Of a stretch of 64,000 nucleotides of DNA, positions 8,576-16,227 are shown one piece after another. Each line of letters starts with the position of its first letter. Position 1 is the stretch's first letter. A program made the position numbers and the translations under genes. Source of the stretch: Anaerotruncus rubiinfantis. Lineage in GTDB: Bacteria > Bacillota > Clostridia > Oscillospirales > Ruminococcaceae. The notes under the pieces are model-generated. The model ran no database searches. It was given only the letters and a program-made list of their open reading frames with translations, and was not told where the DNA came from. The stretch is from positions 62,001 to 126,000 of the forward strand of contig NZ_FKLA01000008.1 of the NCBI RefSeq assembly GCF_900078395.1, given 5' to 3'.

Positions 8576-8722
8576 TCAGCACCAGCCGCCGAAGCCGAAG
8601 AGGATGATGATAATGAGGATGATCCAGATCCAATTCGCGCCGTAGCCGCCAAAGCCGCCGCATCCGCAGTTGCATCCACAATTGTTGACCATGCCGCATC
8701 CGCAGCCGTTGTTATTACACAT
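8576..8722 (-). CDS. Cys/Gly-rich small membrane protein
   Basis: A 48-residue ORF with GAGGTG nine bases before its ATG. The N-terminus is MCNNNGCGCGMVNNCGC, with alternating Cys and Gly. A Gly-Phe-Tyr link follows, then a single hydrophobic segment (WIWIILIIIILFGFGG) ending in WC. The layout of a Gly/Cys/Asn-rich head and a C-terminal membrane helix recalls YjcZ-like sporulation peptides, though I cannot confirm the family. The Cys-rich head could bind metal or cross-link. Codon-level composition and ribosome site support a real gene. Confidence 0.65.
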   Translation of the reverse strand: MCNNNGCGCGMVNNCGCNCGCGGFGGYGANWIWIILIIIILFGFGGWC

Positions 8723-8861
8723 AGTGTTGACACCTCGCTGTTGATTATTTGTTTCATACTATGATAAGCGTTATAAATGGGTTCCAATCCGGGAAGAAAT
8801 TTTCGGGGGAATTTCGTTTTATAAAAAGAGCGGCGGACGGGAAAAAAATCGTGGAAAAGAT

Positions 8862-8890
8862 TTGATTATTGGGCCCGTTTGCGGTATTAT
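8862..8890 (+). promoter_or_regulatory. Sigma-A promoter upstream of mltG region
   Basis: TTGATT, a 17-bp spacer, then TATTAT. It is the best match in the 250 bases before ATG 8980. Confidence 0.65.
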
Positions 8891-8979
8891 ATATGATATA
8901 TTGGTTTATTATGCTTTTGGGAAAAAGCACGCGCAGTTTCTTTTACCGCTGGAGGTCCGGCGGAGAACAAGGAGGACAC

Positions 8980-9258
8980 ATGAGCGATCATGACGAGTTC
9001 GAGAGCCTGATCAAAAGCTTCAAGCTGGACGACGTGGAATCGCCGGCACAGCCGGCAGAGCCCGCGCGGCAACAGAGGCGGCAGGCCTTTAACTATGATG
9101 AAGATAGCAGGCGCTATACCGCAGCGCGCCAGGCGCATGGCGCGGATCAGGCGGGTGCGCAGCCGGCGCGCCGGCAGAGCCGCGTCCCCGCGCTTCGGAA
9201 GGGCAGCAGGCTCCGCCGCCTTCCGGCCGCGACGAAAAAAAACGCAACTTTCAGGTGA
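8980..9258 (+). CDS. N-terminal fragment of mltG (out of frame with the rest)
   Basis: ATG 8980 follows AGGAGG and begins MSDHDEFESLIKSFKLDD, a typical acidic cytoplasmic head for a clostridial MltG. After about residue 60 the frame turns into Arg-rich nonsense (ARRQSRVPALRKGSR) and stops at 9256-9258. The other frame over the same bases reads PAEPRPRASEGQQAPPPSGR and runs straight into MltG. Removing one GC unit from GCGCGC (9166-9171) joins the two reads without a gap. See the finding. Confidence 0.6.
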   Translation: MSDHDEFESLIKSFKLDDVESPAQPAEPARQQRRQAFNYDEDSRRYTAARQAHGADQAGAQPARRQSRVPALRKGSRLRRLPAATKKNATFR

Positions 9259-10547
9259 AGATTGACGACAGTGAGTTTTATGAGCCCTCGGAGCCGTCTG
9301 TTCAGCCGTCCTATGGCGGTGGCGGCGGCCGCCGGGGAGGACGGCGTAACGGCGATGACGATGGGGACCGGTCAGGCGGCGCGGGCCGTTGGTTCAAGGC
9401 GTTGCTGGTTCTGATTGTGGTGCTGGCTGTTTCGGTGTTCCTCGCGATGTTCGCGCTGCAGAGCGCGAGCGATCTGTTCGGTCTGAACAAGCCTGACAGC
9501 CCGGTTGAATTGGAGCTGCCGGATAACCTTTCGATGTCTGAAGTGGCTTCGCTGCTCAAAGAGAAAGGGGTCATCACCCAGCCGCTGACCTTTCAGGTCT
9601 ACGCGGGCTTGAAAAACAAGGCGGAGAGCTTTATCCCCGGCACCTATATGCTCAATACCAATATGAGCTACGATGAAATCATGCGTGATTTCAGGAGCGG
9701 CAATATCAAACGCGTCGAAGTCACGGTCATGTTTCCGGAGGGCATGACCCTCAGCGATATGGCGAACCGCCTGGAGGAGAACAACGTCTGTAAGGCGGAG
9801 GATCTCTATGAATACCTGGAAGAGAGCGACTTCCCCTGGGAATACAAATTCCTGGAGCAGGTTCCGGAGGACGAGAACCTCTTTAGGCGCTGGGAGGGTT
9901 ATTTCTTCCCGGACACCTACATCTTCTATGAGGAGATGAGTCCGTCGGCCGTCACCCAGCGGTTCTTCGCAAACTTTAACAACAAAATGACCGACAAGCT
10001 CTATGAGCGGATGGACGAGCTCGGCATGTCCCTTTCGGATACGATCACCCTGGCCTCGGTCATCCAGCGTGAAGCGGGGCTCGGCGAGGACATGGTCGGT
10101 GTTTCGATGGTGTTCCACAACCGCTTGGCAGAGGGCAGCCCGCTGCCGATGCTACAGTCGGACGTCACCCGAGATTATGTCAACAACTATATTAAGCCGT
10201 TCCTGCCGGATGCGGTCAACAAGGAGGCCAACCCGGATCTTACCGACCCGAATCAGGCGATGTATGACGCGTACAATACCTACGTCCGCCAGGGGCTTCC
10301 GGTCGGCCCGGTTTGCAACCCGGGCATGGCCGCGATTGAGGCGGCACTGCAGTTGCCGGTGGAGACGCTGGACGGCACCTTCAAGAATTACGAGGACTAC
10401 GCGAACTACTACTACTTTGTCACCGACGAGGCGGGCGAATATTATTATGCGGCCACCCTGGACGAGCACAACCAGAACGTTGCGGCGGCCGCGCAGAATG
10501 GCGAGGTGCACGGCACCGACGTCACCACAGAGGAGGTTCCGACCTGA
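9255..10547 (+). CDS. mltG: Endolytic murein transglycosylase MltG (YceG-like)
   Basis: MltG cleaves nascent glycan strands at the membrane and sets chain length. The frame gives a basic, Gly-rich cytoplasmic head, one membrane helix (WFKALLVLIVVLAVSVFLAMFAL), a LysM-like region (SVSEVASLLKEKGVI-type) and the YceG domain. That domain has FPEGMTLSDMANRLEEN, the segment EGYFFPDTY, and ASVIQREAG with the catalytic Glu; GLPVGPVCNPG follows. GTG 9255 is a nominal start overlapping the upstream stop; the true N-terminus is probably the 8980 fragment, separated by a frameshift. Confidence 0.85.
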   Translation: MKIDDSEFYEPSEPSVQPSYGGGGGRRGGRRNGDDDGDRSGGAGRWFKALLVLIVVLAVSVFLAMFALQSASDLFGLNKPDSPVELELPDNLSMSEVASLLKEKGVITQPLTFQVYAGLKNKAESFIPGTYMLNTNMSYDEIMRDFRSGNIKRVEVTVMFPEGMTLSDMANRLEENNVCKAEDLYEYLEESDFPWEYKFLEQVPEDENLFRRWEGYFFPDTYIFYEEMSPSAVTQRFFANFNNKMTDKLYERMDELGMSLSDTITLASVIQREAGLGEDMVGVSMVFHNRLAEGSPLPMLQSDVTRDYVNNYIKPFLPDAVNKEANPDLTDPNQAMYDAYNTYVRQGLPVGPVCNPGMAAIEAALQLPVETLDGTFKNYEDYANYYYFVTDEAGEYYYAATLDEHNQNVAAAAQNGEVHGTDVTTEEVPT

Positions 10548-10568
10548 TTGGAGCAGGGAATTTCCAAT

Positions 10569-11783
10569 GTGAATAAACTGGAGCTGTTAGCGCCCGCGGG
10601 CGACTGGGAACGCCTGGAGGCCGCGGTGCGCTACGGCGCGGACTCGGTCTACCTGGGCGGCACCATCTTTGGGATGCGCGCGACGCCTGCAAATTTCAGC
10701 CCGCAGGCACTTGCGGACGGGGTGAAATTCGCGCATGAAAATGGCGTGCGGGTCTACCTGACCTGCAACACCTTGCCCACAAATGAAGAAGCGATCCAGC
10801 TGCCCGGATTTCTGTGCATGGCACGGGAGGCGGATGTGGACGCGCTGATCGTGGCGGATTTGGGCGTGCTGGCCGAATGCAGGCGGGTCGTCCCGGAGAT
10901 TCCGGTGCACATTTCCACCCAGGCTGGGGTCATGAGCTACCTGTCCGCGCGGGCTTTTTATGAGCTCGGCGCGTCGCGGGTAGTTTTGGCACGGGAACTT
11001 TCCCTTCCCGAAATCCGTGAAATCCGTGATAAAACCCCGCCGGAGCTCGAAATCGAAGCGTTTGTGCATGGGGCGATGTGCATGTCGGTTTCGGGCCGGT
11101 GCCTGCTCAGCAATTACCTTGTTGGGCGGGATGCAAACCGCGGGGAATGCGCTCAGCCTTGTCGGTGGGGATACCATCTCATGGAAGAAAAACGGCCCGG
11201 GCTGTATTTTCCCGTGTTCGAGGATGAGCGGGGAAGCTATATCCTGAATGCAAAGGATCTCTGTATGGTCGATCATATCCGGGAGCTTGCGCAGGCGGGA
11301 ATTTCTTCGTTGAAAATCGAAGGACGCGCAAAATCCGCCTATTATGTAGCGGTCGTAACAAATGCTTATCGCGGCGCGATAGACGCATATGAGCGCGACC
11401 CAAAAGGCGACCCTCCGGCATGGGTTCTGGAGGAAGTGCGCAAGGTGAGCCACCGGGAATATTCCACCGGTTTTTATTTCGGCCGGCCTGACCAATTTTA
11501 TGAGAACGCGGGCTATATCCGTGAATGGGATGTGGTCGCTGTGGTGGACGGCTGGGAAGACGGAAAGCTCTATGTCACAGAGCGCAATCGTTTTTCCGTC
11601 GGCGACGCGGTGGAAGCGATGATCCCGCGCGGCGAACCGGCAGCGTTTCGGATCGGCGCAATCTACGACCCGGAGGCGGGCTTGGTGGAAAACGCCCGCC
11701 ATCCGATGCGGCGGTATATGATCCCTTATGACAGTCCCCTTCCTATCGGGACGATGATCCGGCGGGAAGTCACGAAATTATAA
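10569..11783 (+). CDS. Peptidase U32 family protein
   Basis: The protein (404 residues from GTG 10569) begins with the U32 hallmark ELLAPAGDWERLEAAVRYGADSVYLGG. The family signature region is EAFVHGAMCMSVSGRCLLSNYL, followed by RGECAQPCRW, whose cysteines are conserved and may bind a metal or iron-sulfur cluster. SLKIEGRAKSAYYVA also matches. Family members include proteases and tRNA or quinone hydroxylation enzymes (RlhA, TrhP, UbiU); TrhP-type tRNA U34 hydroxylation is a plausible role. The start is uncertain: TTG 10548 is also possible. It lies 20 bases before yebC. Confidence 0.88.
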   Translation: MNKLELLAPAGDWERLEAAVRYGADSVYLGGTIFGMRATPANFSPQALADGVKFAHENGVRVYLTCNTLPTNEEAIQLPGFLCMAREADVDALIVADLGVLAECRRVVPEIPVHISTQAGVMSYLSARAFYELGASRVVLARELSLPEIREIRDKTPPELEIEAFVHGAMCMSVSGRCLLSNYLVGRDANRGECAQPCRWGYHLMEEKRPGLYFPVFEDERGSYILNAKDLCMVDHIRELAQAGISSLKIEGRAKSAYYVAVVTNAYRGAIDAYERDPKGDPPAWVLEEVRKVSHREYSTGFYFGRPDQFYENAGYIREWDVVAVVDGWEDGKLYVTERNRFSVGDAVEAMIPRGEPAAFRIGAIYDPEAGLVENARHPMRRYMIPYDSPLPIGTMIRREVTKL

Positions 11784-11802
11784 AAATGCGAGGTTATGCG
11801 AT

Positions 11803-12546
11803 ATGTCTGGACATTCCAAATGGGCAAACATCAAACGGAAAAAAGAAAAGACCGACGGCCAGCGCGCCAAGATCTTCACCAAGATCGGCCGCGAAATTAC
11901 CGTTGCCGCGCGCGAGGGTGGCGCCGATCCGGCGAACAACTCGAAGCTGGCCACCCTGATCGCCAAGGCGAAGGCGAACAATGTCCCGAATGACAACATT
12001 GAGCGCCTACTCAAGAAGGCCGGGGACAGCAAGGAAAACTACGAGGAGATTACATACGAGGGATACGGTCCCTCGGGTGTGGCCGTTATCGTGGAAACCC
12101 TGACTGACAACCGCAACCGCACGGCGGGCGACCTGCGGCATTATTTTGATAAATGCGGCGGCAACCTCGGCCAGAATGGCAGCGTCGCGTTTCTGTTCGA
12201 TCGCAAGGGTATGATCTACATCCAGAACGAGGACAACAAAATCGAAGAAGAAAAGGCGATGGACGACGCGTTTGAAGCGGGCGCCGCCGACTTCAATTAT
12301 GAGGATGAGATGATCACCATCACGACCGAACCGAACGATGTTGCAAAGGTAGCGGGCGCGCTGGAAGGCCTGGGCTACACCTATGAGTCGGCCGAGGTCG
12401 AATATCTGCCGATGACCAAGGTGCAGATCACCGACGAGGAGCTCGTCCAGAAGATGGAGAAACTTCTCGACATGTTCGACGACAACGACGATGTCCAGAA
12501 CGTCTATCACAACTGGGATGCCCCCGAAGAAGATGACGAGGACTAA
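11803..12546 (+). CDS. yebC: YebC/PmpR family protein
   Basis: The 247-residue protein starts MSGHSKWANIKRKKEKTDGQ, the invariant YebC N-terminus, and contains KIGREITVAAREGGADP and YEGYGPSGVAVIVETLTDNRNRT. The family was described as DNA-binding regulators; some members are now linked to relieving ribosome stalling at proline-rich sequences. The acidic C-terminus (DNDDVQNVYHNWD) is typical. It is the last gene of the forward run; GC-rich hairpins follow. Confidence 0.95.
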   Translation: MSGHSKWANIKRKKEKTDGQRAKIFTKIGREITVAAREGGADPANNSKLATLIAKAKANNVPNDNIERLLKKAGDSKENYEEITYEGYGPSGVAVIVETLTDNRNRTAGDLRHYFDKCGGNLGQNGSVAFLFDRKGMIYIQNEDNKIEEEKAMDDAFEAGAADFNYEDEMITITTEPNDVAKVAGALEGLGYTYESAEVEYLPMTKVQITDEELVQKMEKLLDMFDDNDDVQNVYHNWDAPEEDDED

Positions 12547-12571
12547 ATACGCGCCGTCCGAATCAAACGTT

Positions 12572-12692
12572 TCGATCAAACCTTTTCAAAGGTTTGCGGG
12601 TTTTCAGGGCGGAGCCCTGAGCCGCCCGCCGCGGCGGGCGGAATCTTTTTCCTGAGAAACGGTTTTTGGTTCTTTTTTCAAGACAAAAAGAA
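12572..12692. repeat. Hairpin-rich intergenic sequence, possibly an interspersed repeat
   Basis: Back-to-back stems lie here: CAGGGC-gga-GCCCTG, then CCGCCCGC-cgc-GGCGGGCGG, followed by T-rich stretches (CTTTTTCC, GGTTTTTGGTTCTTTTTT). It looks like a terminator-bearing repeat, not a gene. The style (short stems with three-base loops) recurs at 36700-36860. Confidence 0.4.
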
Positions 12693-12740
12693 CAGGGCCT
12701 GCTGCAAATTGCATCACCATGCAATTTGCAGCAGGCCCTG
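12693..12740 (-). terminator. Terminator of the reverse-strand dehydrogenase gene
   Basis: A perfect 22-bp inverted repeat with a four-base loop (CACC). On the reverse strand it is followed by TTCTTTTTGTC. It lies 15 bases beyond the dehydrogenase stop and may also stop forward read-through. Confidence 0.85.
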
Positions 12741-12755
12741 TGTGCGTTTCGGGGG

Positions 12756-13694
12756 CTATTTCACGTTGGCCGGATGGCCGTCCAGGAAAGCGAGGACGTT
12801 GTCAAAGACGATCTTCGCGCGGCGGCTCATCGATTCCTGCGACGCGTAAGCGATGTGCGGGGTCGCCAGCACGTTCGGAGCGGAGAGCAGCGGATGGTCG
12901 GTTGCAAGCGGCGGCTCGGTTTCAAACACGTCGATTGCCGCGCCGGCAAGCTTTCCGTTTGTGAGCGCGTCTGCGACGGCCTGCGTGTCCACCACGCCGC
13001 CGCGTGCCGCGTTGACGAGGATCGCGCCCTTTTTCAGGCCCGCCAGCTCCTTTTGGCCGATCAGCCCTTTGGTTTCGGCATTCATTGGGCAGTGCAGCGA
13101 GATCACGTCCGCCTGTGCCATCAGGTCGGGCAGGGGAACGTATTTTACATAGTCCGGGACATCCTTTTTGCGCGGAGCATAGGCGATGACACGGCAGCCG
13201 AAGGCATGGCAGAGCTTTGCGACCGAAAGGCCAATCGCACCGGTGCCGACGATACCGACCGTTTTACTGCCGAGCTCGGTTCCAAGCTCCGGGCAGGCGG
13301 CGAGCCCACCACGGCAGCGGGCTTCATTCTCGCGCACCTTGCGCAGCAGGGAGATCATCATGCCGATGGTGAGCTCCGCGACAGTGGAGGTGGAATATCC
13401 GGCCGCGTTGCAGACGGTGACGCCCAGGGATTTGGCTTTCTGCACGTCAACATGGTCGATCCCGGTGAAGGCGATGTCGATCATCTTGAGGTTTTTGCAC
13501 GACTCGATCACTTCGGCCGTAAGCGGCATATTTGCGATCATCACGATGTCCGCGTTTTGGGCCTGTTTTTTCTGTTCCTCAACGCTGCTGCGTTGGTAGG
13601 CGGTGAAGGTGCAGCCGCGGTCGGTGAGCGGCTTTACGAGCTGCGCAAGCTCCTCCTCGGGGATTTTGAGCGATTCCAGCAATACGACTTCCAT
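12756..13694 (-). CDS. D-2-hydroxyacid dehydrogenase (NAD-dependent)
   Basis: The 312-residue protein has the two-domain fold of glycerate/phosphoglycerate dehydrogenases. The NAD-binding loop is GIVGTGAIGLSVAKL. Catalytic residues are visible: Arg in VNAARGGVVD, Glu in VFETEPP, and His in TPHIAYAS. It lacks the C-terminal ACT domain of SerA, so a hydroxypyruvate/glycerate or similar 2-ketoacid reductase is likely. An AGGGAGGATT ribosome site precedes ATG. It is transcribed against the neighbouring dcw operon. Confidence 0.9.
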   Translation of the reverse strand: MEVVLLESLKIPEEELAQLVKPLTDRGCTFTAYQRSSVEEQKKQAQNADIVMIANMPLTAEVIESCKNLKMIDIAFTGIDHVDVQKAKSLGVTVCNAAGYSTSTVAELTIGMMISLLRKVRENEARCRGGLAACPELGTELGSKTVGIVGTGAIGLSVAKLCHAFGCRVIAYAPRKKDVPDYVKYVPLPDLMAQADVISLHCPMNAETKGLIGQKELAGLKKGAILVNAARGGVVDTQAVADALTNGKLAGAAIDVFETEPPLATDHPLLSAPNVLATPHIAYASQESMSRRAKIVFDNVLAFLDGHPANVK

Positions 13695-13756
13695 GATGTA
13701 ATCCTCCCTGTCATTTTTTCGGGGCCTGCCAAAATCTTTCCTGTTTCCAGTATAGA

Positions 13757-13966
13757 TTATGGAGCGGTTTTGTCAATAGATTCTTCCCACAACAGGCGGA
13801 GAACGGACCGTGCGCCGTTTTTGTAGCTCTCCTCTACGGCGAGCGCTTGCAGGAGATCATAGTCGTCGCAGACACGCATCAAAAGTTTTCGTCGCGGTTT
13901 ATCGAGCGTTTGTTTCAAAAGTTGCAGGTTGCAGCTAAGCCGGGCCAAGATCTGCCGGAGTTCCAT
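13757..13966 (-). CDS. Small hypothetical protein
   Basis: The 69-residue protein starts MELRQILARLSCNLQLL, with AGAGG eight bases upstream. It is helical and charged, with CDDYDLLQALAVEESYKNGARSVLRLLWEES at the end, and resembles the DUF6809-type small proteins of clostridia, though I cannot confirm this. The frame extends upstream to 14116, but that part crosses a palindrome and has no ribosome site. Confidence 0.6.
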   Translation of the reverse strand: MELRQILARLSCNLQLLKQTLDKPRRKLLMRVCDDYDLLQALAVEESYKNGARSVLRLLWEESIDKTAP

Positions 13967-14040
13967 TGTAAAGCCTCTTTTCCCCAGGTATAACATTGCG
14001 GGTGCGAGAAACCCGCTCAATCTGTTAATTGTATAATTCG

Positions 14041-14076
14041 ACAAAAAAGGTGCTGAAATTTCAGCACCTTTTTTGT
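14041..14076. terminator. 36-bp perfect palindrome, terminator-like
   Basis: The arms are ACAAAAAAGGTGCTGAAA and its exact complement, giving A-rich and T-rich flanks on both strands. By form it is a bidirectional intrinsic terminator. It sits between divergent genes, which is unusual; see the finding. Confidence 0.6.
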
Positions 14077-14094
14077 ATTGGAAAATAAAAGCTC

Positions 14095-14123
14095 TTGCTT
14101 TTTCCACCGGATGCAAGTATAAT
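14095..14123 (+). promoter_or_regulatory. Promoter of the dcw operon
   Basis: TTGCTT, a 17-bp spacer, then TATAAT. It lies 82 bases before mraZ. Confidence 0.8.
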
Positions 14124-14132
14124 AAAGTAAAA

Positions 14133-14157
14133 GTGGTGAAAAGTGGTTAAGAGTGGG
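14133..14157 (+). promoter_or_regulatory. Three MraZ boxes at 10-bp spacing
   Basis: GTGGT, GTGGT and GTGGG begin at 14133, 14143 and 14153, exactly one helical turn apart, just downstream of the -10. MraZ binds GTGGG-type direct repeats and represses its own operon. A further GGGTGGGG lies near 14170. Confidence 0.75.
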
Positions 14158-14204
14158 GAAGATTTTCCTCGGGTGGGGAGCTTCCCTCAAAAAGGGGTGA
14201 GAAA

Positions 14205-14624
14205 ATGCTCACAGGACAATACGCGCACAGCCTCGACGCAAAGGGCCGCGTGAACTTCCCGGCCAAACTGCGCGAAGAACTTGGCGAGCATTTCGTGATC
14301 ACCCGCGGGCTTGACAACTGCCTTTTCGTCTACTCCATGCAGGAGTGGAAGTTGCTCGCGGACAAGCTCCATGAGCTGCCGATCAGCAAATCCGCTCCGC
14401 TCAACCGCTTTTTCTTTGCGGGCGCCGCCGAAGTCGAACCGGACAAACAGGGCAGGGTGCTCCTGCCGGCGCATCTGCGCGAATATGCCGGGCTTGACCG
14501 TGATGTGACCATTGCCGGCGTCAGCAACCGCGCTGAAATCTGGGACACCGCCCGCTGGGAGCAGCAGAACCTGCTGCTCACCTCCGATTCCATTGCCTGT
14601 GCAATGGACGAATTGGGGTTCTAA
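14205..14624 (+). CDS. mraZ: Transcriptional regulator MraZ
   Basis: The 139-residue protein has the two SpoVT/AbrB-like MraZ repeats: MLTGQYAHSLDAKGRVNFPAK near the N-terminus and AAEVEPDKQGRVLLPAHLRE in the middle; the DxKGR and DKQGR cores are diagnostic. It is the first gene of the dcw operon. The three boxes overlapping its leader indicate autorepression. AAAAAGGGGTG supplies the ribosome site. Confidence 0.97.
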   Translation: MLTGQYAHSLDAKGRVNFPAKLREELGEHFVITRGLDNCLFVYSMQEWKLLADKLHELPISKSAPLNRFFFAGAAEVEPDKQGRVLLPAHLREYAGLDRDVTIAGVSNRAEIWDTARWEQQNLLLTSDSIACAMDELGF

Positions 14625-14627
14625 GCC

Positions 14628-15566
14628 ATGGAAGAAAAAGATTTTCAGCATGTTTCGGTGCTGCTTAATGAGTGCATTGAAGGGCTCGATATCAAACCGG
14701 ACGGCGTTTATGTCGACGGAACGGCGGGCGGCGCGGGCCATTCCCGTGAGATTGCAAAGCGTCTCACGACCGGCCGCCTGATCGCCATTGACAAGGACCC
14801 GGACGCGGTCGCTGTGGCGGCGGAACGTCTGCGGCCATATCCATGCGCGCAGATGGTGCAAAGCGATTTTTCTGAGATGTGCGAGGTGCTTTCCCGCCTT
14901 GGAATTGAGGCGGTGGATGGCATCCTGCTCGATCTGGGGGTTTCCTCCTTCCAGCTCGACACACCGGACCGCGGCTTTTCCTATATGCACGACGCGCCGC
15001 TCGACATGCGTATGAGCAAGGCCGGCCTTTCGGCTTATGATGTGGTCAACGGCTACGATTTCCGGGAGCTCTGCCGGGTATTCCGCGAATACGGCGAGGA
15101 AAAGTTCGCTCCCTTAATTTCAAAAAACATCCTTAAAATACGGGAATTTCATCCTATTTCCTCAACCGGGGAGCTTGTGGAAATTATCCGCAGGGCGATC
15201 CCGGCAAAAGCGCAGCGCGAAAGCGGGGGGCATCCCGCCAAGCGCGTATTCCAGGCGATCCGCATAGAGGTGAACGGGGAACTCTCCAGCCTGTCGGTTT
15301 TCCTCGACAATGCGTTCGCCACCTTACGCCCAGGCGGGCGCATGGTGATCATCACCTTCCATTCACTGGAAGACAGGATGGTCAAGCAGCGTTTTGCAGC
15401 GTACTGCAAGGGCTGCACCTGCCCGCCCGATTTTCCTGTCTGCGTCTGCGGAAAAAAGCCGCAGGGCGCGTTGGTAAACCGCAAACCCATTGAAGCGGGC
15501 GAAGCGGAAATAGCGGCCAACAGCCGCAGCAAAAGCGCAAAACTGCGCATCATCGAAAAACTTTAA
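14628..15566 (+). CDS. rsmH: 16S rRNA (cytosine(1402)-N(4))-methyltransferase
   Basis: The 312-residue SAM-dependent methylase RsmH (MraW) methylates C1402 in the ribosomal P site. Landmarks: HVSVLLNECIEGL at the N-terminus, the SAM loop VDGTAGGAGHSREI, DGILLDLGVSSFQLD, and the C-terminal HPAKRVFQAIRIEVN and ITFHSLEDRMVKQ. It follows mraZ by three bases, in the standard order. Confidence 0.97.
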   Translation: MEEKDFQHVSVLLNECIEGLDIKPDGVYVDGTAGGAGHSREIAKRLTTGRLIAIDKDPDAVAVAAERLRPYPCAQMVQSDFSEMCEVLSRLGIEAVDGILLDLGVSSFQLDTPDRGFSYMHDAPLDMRMSKAGLSAYDVVNGYDFRELCRVFREYGEEKFAPLISKNILKIREFHPISSTGELVEIIRRAIPAKAQRESGGHPAKRVFQAIRIEVNGELSSLSVFLDNAFATLRPGGRMVIITFHSLEDRMVKQRFAAYCKGCTCPPDFPVCVCGKKPQGALVNRKPIEAGEAEIAANSRSKSAKLRIIEKL

Positions 15567-15575
15567 AGGAGGAAG

Positions 15576-16091
15576 ATGGCTTTGCAAACGCGTTATATCA
15601 TTGGCACAAGTTCCGCTGCCTACGATCTCAAACGCTTTGAAACCAAACCCCGCGTACGCGTCAGAAAGCCTGCCCTCGTGGTGAAACGCCCCAGCGAACA
15701 GGCCCGCGCCAAAGCAAAGGTCATGTACGCGGTGAAGGTGGTCGCGGCACTTTCTTTGGTCGCTCTGGTCGTGGTCACAATGCTTTACAGCCGCGCGGTC
15801 CTCACCGAGCTGGATCTGCAGATCAGCCAGGCGAATGCGAATCTCACCGAAATGAAGAGCGAACAGACCAGGCTGGCGGCGGAACTGGAATCGAAGGTTT
15901 CGCTGCGCAATGTTGAGGAATATGCTTCTCAGAAGCTGGGGATGTCCACGATGGACAAGCAGCAGATCACCTATGTGGACCTGAGCGAAGGGGACAAGAT
16001 CGAATTGACCCAGCAGTCGCCGAAAAAGACCCTCCTCGACCAGATCCGTCTGGCAATTGCGAAAGTGAAGGAATACATCCCGCAAGAGTAA
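15576..16091 (+). CDS. ftsL: FtsL-like division protein
   Basis: The 171-residue protein has a basic cytoplasmic head, one membrane segment (VVAALSLVALVVVTMLY), then a coiled coil (LTELDLQISQANANLTEMKSEQ) and YASQKLGMSTMDKQQITYVDL, which matches the FtsL/DivIC consensus. The position between rsmH and the transpeptidase gene is the usual FtsL slot. It is expected to join DivIB and DivIC in the septal complex. AAAGGAGGA precedes the start. Confidence 0.85.
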   Translation: MALQTRYIIGTSSAAYDLKRFETKPRVRVRKPALVVKRPSEQARAKAKVMYAVKVVAALSLVALVVVTMLYSRAVLTELDLQISQANANLTEMKSEQTRLAAELESKVSLRNVEEYASQKLGMSTMDKQQITYVDLSEGDKIELTQQSPKKTLLDQIRLAIAKVKEYIPQE

Positions 16092-16119
16092 AATATACAT
16101 TTGAATATACGTATGGCGT

Positions 16120-16172
16120 GAAAGCAAGAAGCATAAAAGGGATGTGTAAAGCCCGCTATACTTCTTGCTTTC
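16120..16172. other. 12-bp inverted repeat between ftsL and the PBP gene
   Basis: GAAAGCAAGAAG (16120-16131) is exactly complementary to CTTCTTGCTTTC (16161-16172), with a 29-base loop. No T-tract follows. It would form a stem in the leader of the PBP gene. Confidence 0.5.
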
Positions 16173-16227
16173 CTCACTTTCGGGATTTCAGGCGACAACA
16201 TTCTACAGAAAGAACTGGTATCATATT

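Noticed and set aside
12666..13826. Long forward frame opposite the dehydrogenase gene
   Set aside because: The reverse strand encodes a full 2-hydroxyacid dehydrogenase with catalytic residues; the forward frame is its shadow.
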